From contig WFSG01000041.1 in NCBI GenBank assembly GCA_015486075.1, forward strand, positions 95,396 to 159,395: DNA of 64,000 nucleotides, written 5' to 3'. A model generated the notes under the pieces. It saw only the letters and a list, made by a program, of their open reading frames with translations, was not told the DNA's origin and made no database searches. This stretch comes from Deltaproteobacteria bacterium. Lineage in GTDB: Bacteria > Desulfobacterota > Desulfomonilia > UBA1062. Shown piece by piece: positions 39,780-48,392 of the stretch (positions are counted from its first letter, which is position 1; each line of letters starts with the position of its first letter). The translations under genes were made by a program, and so were the position numbers.

Positions 39780-41117
39780 CTGGAACCTGAAATCAATCAG
39801 GAAAGTAAATTAAAGAGAAGGGTAGGTTTTCTTGGCCTCCTAGCGATGTGCGTAGGACTTAACATAGGTGGAGCACTCTTTTCATTGACCAGCCTTGCAG
39901 CTGGTCTTACAGGGCCATCACTTCCCATCGCCATGATTGTCTCTTCAATACCTGTAATGCTGACAGTCCTGCCGTATAGCATGTTTACATCAGCATGGCC
40001 TACAACGAGTGCAACCTACAGGTACTCGCAGCTATTAAGTCCAACCTTGGCGGTGGTAAGTGGATTGACATTATTCACGTGCATCATGATTGGCGGACAG
40101 CCCTTATTCTCGCTTACCTTTGGGCTCTATCTAAGCAAGCTGGTCCCCGTATCCCCAGTGTTAACCGGTCTAATTGTACTTACCACGTTTTACCTCGTCA
40201 ATTTGTTCGGCATAAGGCTCACAGGTGGAGTACAGACCATCTTGTTCTTCGTGTTACTGTCAGCTCTCTTCCTGTACATTGCCCTTGGCATGGGTCATAT
40301 AGATCTGGCCTATTTCTCAAATCCTTTTCCGCATGGTATAGGAGGGCTTATGGCTGCTTCAGGTCTTCTGTTTACCTTTTGTGCAGGCGGTCTTTTTGTA
40401 ATAGACCTAGGAGGGGAAATAATAAGGGCAGAAAAGAACTTCCCGAGGGCATTGCTACTGGGAATGATAATAGTGGTTATCATATACGCTCTTATTCACG
40501 TAATAACAGTAGGATCCGTAGGCTGGACAGCATTGAAAGGCAAAACCCTAATAACTGTTGCCAGGGAATTCATGGGCCCTGTAGCCTTGAGTTACTTTAT
40601 CATTGGAGGTGCACTGGTTGCCTGTGCAACGACCATAAACATCATATTCTCAATAGCGTCTAGGGGGTTACTAGTGATATCTGAAGACGGTATCTTGCCG
40701 TCTTTCTTAGGCAGGGTTAACGAGCGCTTTGGTACACCCCACTGGGGTTTGACTGTAAGCTACTTGATTTGTGCAATATCCTTGGTGACCGTACCATCTC
40801 TCATGTTTTTCGGTTCTATGTTGAACTTTGGTCTGATTTTATCCATAAGCGTTGTGTGCCTTTCAGCCATAGGGGTTATGGGTAGGTTTCCAGGGATTTA
40901 TGAAAGATCAGGTTTGAGCGTTTCTCTTGGTACAATAAAGTTTGTAAGCTACATCATAGTTATTATGAATACCCTTATATTCCTATTTTTCAGTATTGTG
41001 CTTAAGAAGGTAACCTTGCTTTTCTTTGGGATCATACTGTGTACCTATTTGTATTCCTTGACTAAAAAACAGGTGCTCGCATCTATAAAAGCGAAACATA
41101 TGGCCGATTTCAGCTGA
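39780..41117 (+). CDS. APC-superfamily amino acid permease starting at CTG
   Basis: A 445-residue transporter with about 12 membrane helices. The ORF track begins at ATG 39846, but that deletes the conserved start KRRVGFLGLLAMCVGLNIGG. In this frame there is no ATG, GTG or TTG between the stop at 39765 and 39846. CTG 39780 lies six bases after AAAGGAGG and is the best start; ATC 39792 is the only alternative. The permease probably imports the amino or hydroxy acid consumed by the three enzymes upstream. Confidence 0.85.
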   Translation: MEPEINQESKLKRRVGFLGLLAMCVGLNIGGALFSLTSLAAGLTGPSLPIAMIVSSIPVMLTVLPYSMFTSAWPTTSATYRYSQLLSPTLAVVSGLTLFTCIMIGGQPLFSLTFGLYLSKLVPVSPVLTGLIVLTTFYLVNLFGIRLTGGVQTILFFVLLSALFLYIALGMGHIDLAYFSNPFPHGIGGLMAASGLLFTFCAGGLFVIDLGGEIIRAEKNFPRALLLGMIIVVIIYALIHVITVGSVGWTALKGKTLITVAREFMGPVALSYFIIGGALVACATTINIIFSIASRGLLVISEDGILPSFLGRVNERFGTPHWGLTVSYLICAISLVTVPSLMFFGSMLNFGLILSISVVCLSAIGVMGRFPGIYERSGLSVSLGTIKFVSYIIVIMNTLIFLFFSIVLKKVTLLFFGIILCTYLYSLTKKQVLASIKAKHMADFS

Positions 41118-41368
41118 GCTATGTGGCTTCTATTTACTATTAAGATATTCCACGTCAAGAGTTTCCTCCTAAACACTTGGTATTCGGATATGAAAAGAAT
41201 TTGTGCTAGGATCATTATAGAGAGCCTGCGTACGGTTAAGTGATATGTTCATGTGTGCTAAGGCCACAGTGGATCGTGGTGATTGGTAAAAAATGGATGG
41301 ACGAAGCGGGGTAATCTTATGCAACCTGTCTTTGGGTAAAGCTCTTTCTATCTAATGAGGAAAGGGCC

Positions 41369-42136
41369 TTGGATGTTCTCACTCTAATTATATTCGGCAT
41401 TATTGTCCTTGCGACATACTTCTCCGGCGGTATGACCGGCTTTGGTAGCGGCATACTTGCACTTCCTTTATGTACAGTTATCGTTGGTATAAAGACGGCA
41501 ATTCCCTCGCTCGTTGTCCTTGGTCTTTTACAGAGCATCTACGTGGTAGGAATCTCTTTCCGTTACATTGTGTGGAAGGAATATCTCAGAATAGTTATCC
41601 TTGTAGGGCTGGGCCTTCCGTTTGGAATGATCATTTTCTCCATGTTCCCAGAGAGACTGCTCAGGGAGATTTTAGCTATAATCGTTGTTATAGTCGCCAT
41701 AAAGGGTCTCTATTCAGAGTACAACCAAAAAGAATATCACTCGCACAGGATAAAACATGGGTGGATTCTTTTGGGTAACCGTATGCTAGATCTTGTTCTT
41801 TTTCTAGGTGGTTGTGTACATGGGGCCTACGGAACTGGTGGGCCATTGATAATAATATATGCCACGCAGAAGATTAAAGATAAACGGAATTTCAGGGCAA
41901 CGCTATGCTTAATGTGGGTAACTGTAAACATGTACATGGTAGTACAGTATATCAGGCATAATGTGTTAAAACTTGGGCTCTCGGACAAGATTACCCAGAT
42001 TATTCTTTTCAGCAGTTTATTCATGCTAGCTGGGACCATACTTGGAGATTTTGCCCATGAGCGAGTAACTAATAGGCTATTCAATAAGGTAGTTTGCTTT
42101 ATATTGTTGCTCTCGTCTGTCTTCCTTTTTTTGTAA
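41369..42136 (+). CDS. TauE/SafE (TSUP) family membrane exporter
   Basis: A 255-residue protein with about eight membrane helices and the TSUP repeat, for example GGMTGFGSGILALPL in the first half and GCVHGAYGTGGPLIIIY in the second. Family members move sulfite, sulfonates or organic anions. Start TTG 41369 follows GAGGAAAG. The 251-bp gap from the permease and the lack of a shared ribosome pattern leave membership in the larA operon uncertain; a sulfonated or carboxylated by-product is a possible cargo. Confidence 0.8.
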   Translation: MDVLTLIIFGIIVLATYFSGGMTGFGSGILALPLCTVIVGIKTAIPSLVVLGLLQSIYVVGISFRYIVWKEYLRIVILVGLGLPFGMIIFSMFPERLLREILAIIVVIVAIKGLYSEYNQKEYHSHRIKHGWILLGNRMLDLVLFLGGCVHGAYGTGGPLIIIYATQKIKDKRNFRATLCLMWVTVNMYMVVQYIRHNVLKLGLSDKITQIILFSSLFMLAGTILGDFAHERVTNRLFNKVVCFILLLSSVFLFL

Positions 42137-42214
42137 GATTCCACAGGGCCTGAGCCTGTAATAACGTTTAGGGATAAACAGGAATTATCCTGCATACATG
42201 ATAGCACAAGCACA

Positions 42215-42868
42215 CTATTTACCCAGCGACTTTTCAACCATTGTTATAAAATTGAGGAATATGTCTTCCGGAGTTATTCCGTAGGTGTCTTGAAGCAGGC
42301 CCTTTCTTGTTGCTATGGTTTCCATGACACCAGACAATTCTCCCCATAGGATGAGCATTAGCTGGAGAGGGGAAAGGGACGATTTAATAGCACCTACATT
42401 CATAGCATCCTCTATCGCCTTTATGGCCATGTCAGCGAGTCTATCGAATATCCGCTGGCATTTCATCTTGAAGAAGCTGTCTTCTTCTAGGCTGGTAGAC
42501 CTGTGATAATATCTGTTCTTGTGATCAAACATAACCATAAACTTGAATGAAAGAGGTTCCTCTGACCAGAAACGAAAGTATGTCCAGGCCATGGCATGGA
42601 TCTTATCGAGCCCGTTGTTGGCAGTCTCCATGGCCTCTTCCATTTTCTCTTCTAGTTTCTCCAGTCCTTTTAAGACGATGGCTGCAAAGAGATCTTCCTT
42701 ATCCTTAAAATAAAGGTATAATGTTCTTTTGCAGTAACCGGCTTCCTTTGCTATTCTGTCCATTGTTGTACCGCCATATCCCTGTTCAACGAATATCTTT
42801 TGAGAGATATCTATGATTCTATTCTGACGCTGGTGTTTCTCCCATTCCTTCCTTTTCCTGGCGTACAT
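42215..42868 (-). CDS. TetR-family transcriptional regulator
   Basis: A 217-residue TetR protein: N-terminal helix-turn-helix (EQGYGGTTMDRIAKEAGYCKRTLYLYF) and an all-helical ligand domain with many aromatic residues. It is divergent from the epimerase at 43035 and converges with the TSUP gene. Its own promoter region carries repeated ACTATG elements, so autoregulation is likely; the larA-operon promoter holds a related ACTATAGTAT and could be a second target. Confidence 0.88.
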   Translation of the reverse strand: MYARKRKEWEKHQRQNRIIDISQKIFVEQGYGGTTMDRIAKEAGYCKRTLYLYFKDKEDLFAAIVLKGLEKLEEKMEEAMETANNGLDKIHAMAWTYFRFWSEEPLSFKFMVMFDHKNRYYHRSTSLEEDSFFKMKCQRIFDRLADMAIKAIEDAMNVGAIKSSLSPLQLMLILWGELSGVMETIATRKGLLQDTYGITPEDIFLNFITMVEKSLGK

Positions 42869-42925
42869 ACATATCGTCCTTTTATGATATCGGTTATCTA
42901 ACCTTAATCTATTTTATTTCTACAT

Positions 42926-42953
42926 AGTATAACATAGTTCATAGTAGTGTCAA
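42926..42953 (-). promoter_or_regulatory. tetR promoter with ACTATG repeats
   Basis: On the minus strand TTGACA (42953-42948), 16 bp, TATACT (42931-42926). The spacer and -10 hold three ACTATG copies (ACTATGAACTATGTTATACTATG), the probable TetR binding sites. The same 166-bp gap also serves the divergent epimerase gene. Confidence 0.6.
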
Positions 42954-43034
42954 TTTCTGCATGATTTCTTGAGCATAATAGTTTAGAATCTATAAAAGAC
43001 AAATAGAGCTTGGCCAAGGCTGAAGGGAGGCGAT

Positions 43035-44018
43035 ATGAAGGTCTTTGTTACGGGTGCAACCGGCTTTGTTGGAAGATCCATTGTGAAAAGATTGCTCATG
43101 GAAGGATATGAGATTACAGCATTGGTCTTGCCAACAGAGCCGACTAGCATCGGTGGCCAAGGTGTTAAGATAGTCCGTGGGGATATTACAGAGCTTTCCA
43201 GCCTCAAAGGAAAGATGAAAGGTAATGATGCGCTTGTCCATCTTGCAGGTGCTGTGGGCTATGGGCAGACCATGGATACGTGCATGAGAATAAACAGAAA
43301 TGGTACCTATAACGTTGCAAGAGAGGCTATCGACTCTGGTATCCGGCGTTTCATACATTTTAGTTCGGTATCTGTCTACGGTAGGATCCCTAACATTCCT
43401 ATTATAGAGGAGCAGCCCCTCAGAAAAATAAGGGACCCCTACGGTGATACTAAGATTGATGCAGAAAATATCCTAAAAGAGTTTGCAGATAAAGGAAGAC
43501 TTAGCCTTACCATTGTGAGGCCAACGGTTATTTATGGTCCTGGTGATGACAAGTTTTTACCCAAACTAGTGGAAAATTTGAGGTCTGGTAAAGCAAGAAT
43601 CATAGGTTCGGGTAAGAATACTGTCGATCTAATCCATGTTAATGACGTGGCAGATTTTATAGCTATTTTGCTAAAGAACGAAAGATCCATTGGACAGGTA
43701 TACAACTTGACAAATCCTGATAATCCTTCCTGGAAAGATTTTTTGTTCATCGTGGCTTCAGTTATGGGAGTGCCTATACCTGAAAAGCGTATTCCTTACA
43801 GCCTAGCACTAGTCCTAGCTGGCATGATGGAATTTTTTGCATTCTTGAGAGGAAAAGAGCCTAAGCTCACAAGATACAGTGTAAGAGTGGTTGGGCGGCA
43901 ATATCACTATGTAACTGATAAAGCCTCAAGGGAGCTCGACTTTAGGCCTCGTATAGACCTGGTAGAGGGCATAAGGAAATGCGTGGCTGAGTATGTAGGC
44001 CAAAAGATGTGGGTCTAG
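43035..44018 (+). CDS. NAD-dependent epimerase/dehydratase (extended SDR)
   Basis: A 327-residue extended SDR: VTGATGFVGRSIVK cofactor loop, catalytic YGDTK (YxxxK), VRPTVIYGPGDD and VNDVADFI. Sugar-nucleotide or 3-beta-hydroxysteroid/acyl substrates are both possible. It is a paralogue of the gene at 58497, to which it is similar in length and motif order. It overlaps the convergent iorB by 4 bp at the 3' ends. Confidence 0.82.
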   Translation: MKVFVTGATGFVGRSIVKRLLMEGYEITALVLPTEPTSIGGQGVKIVRGDITELSSLKGKMKGNDALVHLAGAVGYGQTMDTCMRINRNGTYNVAREAIDSGIRRFIHFSSVSVYGRIPNIPIIEEQPLRKIRDPYGDTKIDAENILKEFADKGRLSLTIVRPTVIYGPGDDKFLPKLVENLRSGKARIIGSGKNTVDLIHVNDVADFIAILLKNERSIGQVYNLTNPDNPSWKDFLFIVASVMGVPIPEKRIPYSLALVLAGMMEFFAFLRGKEPKLTRYSVRVVGRQYHYVTDKASRELDFRPRIDLVEGIRKCVAEYVGQKMWV

Positions 44019-44647
44019 AGAGCCAACTTTAGGCCTGATCTGAAGGCCTTGAGGTTTGTTTGGCCCGTGCCTGGAGGGGTGTTCTCAAGTATATGGTTCT
44101 CTAGAGTATCCACTTCAACTGGAATCATGCGCGAAGAATAAGCAGCCCCTAGCATCACCATGTTAAGGCACCTATTGCTACCGGTCTCCTTGAAGGATAT
44201 ATCTGTTCCGCTGACTATCCTCACTTTATCTATGCCAAGTCCTGCCATATGGCCTAGTATCCCCTCTATATCAGGGTACTTGTGAGCGGGGAGACCAGAC
44301 ATGTCCCTAGAACCGTCGCGAGACAGGCCCCTTGTTTCCACGGTATAGTCATTCATGATCACTAGGGCATCTTCTTTTCCATACACGGCCGAGACTTGGA
44401 GCCCTACAAGCGGCTCAAATGCAATTATGATATCAGCAGCACCCTCCGGTATCCTGGGAGAATACAGCTTTTCGCCCATCCTTATATGGCAGTATGTAAG
44501 TGCGTTCCTGTGAGTCCATGGGGGCACGTCTGCTGAGAGCACATTCCTACCCTCCTGTGCCAGGGACATGACAAGTAGTCTCTCGACCATTATTATCCCT
44601 TGGCCGGATAATCCAGCGATCATGAGATTTAGGTGATTATCCTCCAT
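44015..44647 (-). CDS. iorB: indolepyruvate oxidoreductase subunit beta-like (2-oxoacid:Fd oxidoreductase gamma domain)
   Basis: A 210-residue gamma-type 2-oxoacid:ferredoxin oxidoreductase domain (LMIAGLSGQGIIMVERLL, then ADVPPWTHRNALTYCHIRMG), the fold that works with the TPP-binding alpha subunit. It overlaps the gltD-like gene by 11 bp and is the last gene of the iorA-gltD-iorB set. The substrate is a 2-oxo acid, probably an arylpyruvate or branched-chain keto acid, from family knowledge. Confidence 0.82.
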   Translation of the reverse strand: MEDNHLNLMIAGLSGQGIIMVERLLVMSLAQEGRNVLSADVPPWTHRNALTYCHIRMGEKLYSPRIPEGAADIIIAFEPLVGLQVSAVYGKEDALVIMNDYTVETRGLSRDGSRDMSGLPAHKYPDIEGILGHMAGLGIDKVRIVSGTDISFKETGSNRCLNMVMLGAAYSSRMIPVEVDTLENHILENTPPGTGQTNLKAFRSGLKLAL

Positions 44648-46271
44648 CCCTTATCTCCTCTATGGCCTTGTGCGGGCATATCTGGCCGCATACTCCGCAG
44701 CCAACGCACAAGGCGAGGTCGATCTCAGGTACTCTATAAGGTAGATCTGGATTTGTTGTCCACACCATAGCAATGCAGCCGAAGTTTTCAATGCAGTACC
44801 CACAGATGCCGCAGTTCAAGCATCTGCTAGCCTCCCTCACTGCTTCCTTTTCTCGATATCCAGTGGATATTTCCTTAAATGTACCCTTTCTGCTAGCAGG
44901 ATCCAGCTGAGCAATATCTTGTCTCTTCCTCCTTATTATGCCACGCGGTATAGGCCATTCCTCGGCCAAGGATGGGCTATTATTTCTCCTCGTCTGAAGG
45001 GTTTTAAGGTCTCGTCCACCAAGGAAGCTGTCTATAGCTTCGGATACCATGTGTCCTGATTGAACTGCTTCAACAAAACTGGCTGGACCACTCACGCAAT
45101 CTCCTGCTGCAAACACACCAGGAACACTTGTCTCGAGTGTTAGGGGATCCACCTTGAACGTGCCACTAGGTGTGATCTCGATGTCTTCGAACCCTTTGAT
45201 GTCTATCTCCTGGCCTATTGCTATGATTATTGTATCTGCCTTTATGATGGACAGGCTGTCTTCTTCAAACGTGGGGCTGAACTTGCCATCTTTATCAAAG
45301 ACATTCGTGCACTTGATCGTCTCAAGACCGGTTACCCTGTTATTACTGGTTATTATCCTGAAAGGCCCCAGAGATGTATGGAGCATTACACCTTCTTCCA
45401 GTGCCTCTTGCACCTGCCATTCGTGCGCTGGCATCTCTTCCCTTTTCTCTAGGCATATTATGTGTACCTTTTTAGCACCTAGTCTTACTGTGCTCTGGGC
45501 GCAGTCAATAGCAACGTTACCACCACCCATAACGATCACGCGCTCTCCAAGTTCCGGTCTTTTCCCATTTTTTATATCCCTGAGAAAGCTAAGACCAGAA
45601 ATAACACCCTTTGCATGCATTCCACTTATATTGATGCTTTTTGGCTTCTTTGCGCCCATTGCAAGGAGTACCGCCTGGAATCCATTTTCAAAAAGCTTCG
45701 AATAGCCGGTTATTCTCTCTCCTGTTCTAAGTTTTATACCAGTCTCTAGCAACAGGTTTATCTCTTTTTCAGCAATATCGATGGGTATCCTGTAGTCTGG
45801 TATGCAACTTGTTACCATGCCACCTGGTTTTTCTAATTCCTCGAATACAGTTACCTTGTAACCCATAAGCGCCAGATCATGCGCAGCTGTAAGTCCAGCC
45901 GGTCCTGAGCCTATTATAGCTACACTTTGCTTTTTTGTTTGCTTTATCTCCTGATTTGGCCTTTCTCCGATTAGTCGGTCACCAACGAAACGTTTTAAAT
46001 CGCGTATCGCAATAGGCTGATCTATTTTGTTCCTTATGCACGCAGATTCACAGGGATGGTGGCACACGCGTCCACATATCGAAGGAAAGGGCATTTTCTC
46101 CATGATCACATCTAGGGCTTCACTGTACTTTCCCTTGGAGATAAGTGTTACATAACCTGGTACATCTATATCAACAGGGCAGGCACTTCTGCATGGAGGT
46201 CTTTTTGCGTTCCATGCCTGGCAGGCATCTATGTTTATCCTTAGCTGGTTTCCGATTGGCTTGAGGCTCAT
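44637..46271 (-). CDS. GltD-like FAD/NAD(P) oxidoreductase with two extra 4Fe-4S motifs
   Basis: A 544-residue protein. The N-terminal Cys-rich domain (CRSACPVDIDVPGY, CGRVCHHPCESACIR) is as in glutamate synthase small subunit; then an FAD loop (IIGSGPAGLTAAHDLA), an NAD(P) loop (VMGGGNVAIDCAQS), and a C-terminal ferredoxin region CLNCGICGYC and CVGCGVCGQICPHKAI. It lies between iorA and iorB with overlaps on both sides. It probably transfers electrons from 2-oxo acid oxidation to NAD(P) or ferredoxin, and carries the ferredoxin part that IorA lacks. Confidence 0.82.
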   Translation of the reverse strand: MSLKPIGNQLRINIDACQAWNAKRPPCRSACPVDIDVPGYVTLISKGKYSEALDVIMEKMPFPSICGRVCHHPCESACIRNKIDQPIAIRDLKRFVGDRLIGERPNQEIKQTKKQSVAIIGSGPAGLTAAHDLALMGYKVTVFEELEKPGGMVTSCIPDYRIPIDIAEKEINLLLETGIKLRTGERITGYSKLFENGFQAVLLAMGAKKPKSINISGMHAKGVISGLSFLRDIKNGKRPELGERVIVMGGGNVAIDCAQSTVRLGAKKVHIICLEKREEMPAHEWQVQEALEEGVMLHTSLGPFRIITSNNRVTGLETIKCTNVFDKDGKFSPTFEEDSLSIIKADTIIIAIGQEIDIKGFEDIEITPSGTFKVDPLTLETSVPGVFAAGDCVSGPASFVEAVQSGHMVSEAIDSFLGGRDLKTLQTRRNNSPSLAEEWPIPRGIIRRKRQDIAQLDPASRKGTFKEISTGYREKEAVREASRCLNCGICGYCIENFGCIAMVWTTNPDLPYRVPEIDLALCVGCGVCGQICPHKAIEEIRDGG

Positions 46272-48097
46272 TTTTCCATAAGTCCCATGATTCTCTGCGC
46301 AAGGAGTGCGCAGGTGCGCCTTGCTATTACTACCGATACACCCTCCACTTCTAGCGCTTTTTTCAACACCGTTGTTGTCTCTTCAAAGTCGTACGGATCG
46401 ACAACCTTTACAAAGTCGACCTGAAAGGCCTTTACGATCTCCTCTATGTCGAGCATCTTGGTCGCTTGTTTGGTGGCAGTTATACCGAATGCTCCGGGAT
46501 GTGGCTGGTGTCCTGTATTCCCCGTTGTCCTGTTGTCAAGCACGTAGAGAAGGAGGTTTGCTTTGTTGTAGACGGCATTTACCAGTGCAGGCATGCCTGA
46601 ATGAAAGAACGTGCTGTCGCCTATGTAAGCGATTATCTTGTCTTTTGATCCTGCGTGGTATATGCCACTTGCTATGCTGATACCTGATCCCATGCTTAGG
46701 TTCGCATATGATGCATTAAGGGGCGGCACAGTCATCATGCCGTAGCAACCCACGTCACCTATGTAGGTGACTTCCTCGCCATAGAGCTCGTTGCATACTG
46801 TTTTAAGGGCAAAACCAGCTGCAAGTTCTGGGCATCCCGGACAGAATCTAGGAGGTGATATGAAGGATAGTTCCTTTAGGAGCAAGTCTTTTCCTTTTTC
46901 AATCCTTTTTTCCTCTTCCTCTGGAAGGAAGTTGCGGCCAAGCATTTTACCCAGTGCCTTTCCTATGATGTTCCTTGTTACCTCGTTGCATACGGGTATA
47001 TCACCGGTGAGCTTGCCAAGTATCTTGGCGTGACTATTCATGTTGGCAGCTACTGCACAAACCTGTGCCTCAACGAATGGCTCGATCTGTTCCACGACCA
47101 GGACGCTGCCGGTTTTCTTTAGGACCTCCCTTACCCTGTTCTCAGGTATTGGGAAGGATGTGACTAGTTTTAATATTGCTACATTGCTCTCTACACCAAG
47201 GTATCTTATTGCCTCCATGGTGTCCTGGTAACATTCCCCCACCGCTATAACACCTGCAACAGGTCTGTCAGGCAAGATAAGTTCATTCCATTCAAGACGT
47301 TCTATAACCTCTTTGGTGAAGCTAGCCTTTGGCAGGCTTCCCACTGTTCCTTCCCATTCTTTTACAGGGAGCTCGTCGTGGAATCTCATATGCTTTGCAC
47401 CAAAAGGTTTCATTGGCCAGGGAAAGGCATCACCCAGGATCCAGCGTCTGTTTTTATCGAAGCTTACATCCCTTTCCCTTATCTCATGGTGAATCTTTCC
47501 AAACACCACGGGGGACCTCTGATAAGCAAGGCCGGTTGTAATCCTTACAATGACCGGCAGCCTGATCTTTTCTGAGAGTTCGAATGCCATCAGGGTGTAG
47601 TCTTTCACTTCCTGAATAGAGGTTGGTTCGAGCACCGGTATCTCGGCGTATCTTGCAAGGTACCTCGTGTCCATCTCGTTTTCTGTCTCTAGTGCACCCG
47701 GGTCGTCACCTACTGCCAGGACAAAACCCGCTGGACCAAGATTTGCACCCTGCACAAGGGAATCGATAACTACATTCATACCCAGCTGTTTCATAGGCGT
47801 GAATGCCCTCATCCCTGCCATGGCCGCGCCTAGTGTGACGTCGTAGGCCACCTTCTCATTAGATGACCACTCTACGTGCATGGAGGGATAGATGCTGGAG
47901 GCAATAGCAAGGCTTTCTATGGTATACTGAAGGGGTGAACCAGGATAGGCTGCAACTACCCTTACGCCTGCTTCCACAGCACCCCTTGCAAGTGCCTCAT
48001 TGCAGCTTATTATGAATGTCTTGCCAGGATAGTCCTTTGCTACGTCTCCACTTGCCCATTTCAGGAAGGTAGGGGGTACATATTTTTCTTCAGGCAT
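46268..48097 (-). CDS. iorA: indolepyruvate:ferredoxin oxidoreductase alpha-like (TPP) subunit without its ferredoxin domain
   Basis: About 609 residues. It has the N-terminal pyrimidine-binding domain (ISCNEALARGAVEAGVRVVA) and the TPP-phosphate domain with IGDSTFFHSG and a metal Asn further on. It oxidatively decarboxylates a 2-oxo acid to its acyl-CoA. Classic IorA ends in an 8-Fe ferredoxin domain; this one stops at LAQRIMGLMEK with no Cys motifs. Start ATG 48097 follows GGAGACAGGTA; ORF track 48127 is upstream of it. The missing clusters are on the GltD-like subunit next door. Confidence 0.82.
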   Translation of the reverse strand: MPEEKYVPPTFLKWASGDVAKDYPGKTFIISCNEALARGAVEAGVRVVAAYPGSPLQYTIESLAIASSIYPSMHVEWSSNEKVAYDVTLGAAMAGMRAFTPMKQLGMNVVIDSLVQGANLGPAGFVLAVGDDPGALETENEMDTRYLARYAEIPVLEPTSIQEVKDYTLMAFELSEKIRLPVIVRITTGLAYQRSPVVFGKIHHEIRERDVSFDKNRRWILGDAFPWPMKPFGAKHMRFHDELPVKEWEGTVGSLPKASFTKEVIERLEWNELILPDRPVAGVIAVGECYQDTMEAIRYLGVESNVAILKLVTSFPIPENRVREVLKKTGSVLVVEQIEPFVEAQVCAVAANMNSHAKILGKLTGDIPVCNEVTRNIIGKALGKMLGRNFLPEEEEKRIEKGKDLLLKELSFISPPRFCPGCPELAAGFALKTVCNELYGEEVTYIGDVGCYGMMTVPPLNASYANLSMGSGISIASGIYHAGSKDKIIAYIGDSTFFHSGMPALVNAVYNKANLLLYVLDNRTTGNTGHQPHPGAFGITATKQATKMLDIEEIVKAFQVDFVKVVDPYDFEETTTVLKKALEVEGVSVVIARRTCALLAQRIMGLMEK

Positions 48098-48259
48098 TAC
48101 CTGTCTCCATGTATAGTATAAATGCATATAAACATATAAAATAAATAATGGCTGAGTTTACATTAAATATTATACGTCCTGCAAGATGAAATGTTCGACT
48201 GGGAATAGGACAAAAAGCTTCCAGCTATTCATAGTTATTTGCCCGTAGGGGGGGATCTC

Positions 48260-48316
48260 GATGTCAAGGCCGTTTTCTTTGATCTGAGCGGAGGTTTATG
48301 GATCTCTTGTAGGTGA
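48260..48316 (+). pseudogene. scrap resembling motif I of a HAD-superfamily phosphatase
   Basis: The plus strand reads DVKAVFFDLSGGLW, then a stop at 48314. HAD proteins begin KAVFFDLDGTL, so the second Asp and Thr of motif I are lost and no further gene is found. It could be chance in a short stretch. It lies in the decayed gap between iorA and the C45 pseudogene. Confidence 0.3.
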
Positions 48317-48392
48317 GAGGCCCATAAGACATAGTCCAGATGTTGTTTCAGCGGTCACGGTCATCTAGTATGATCAACCATGAAAGAGCCTC

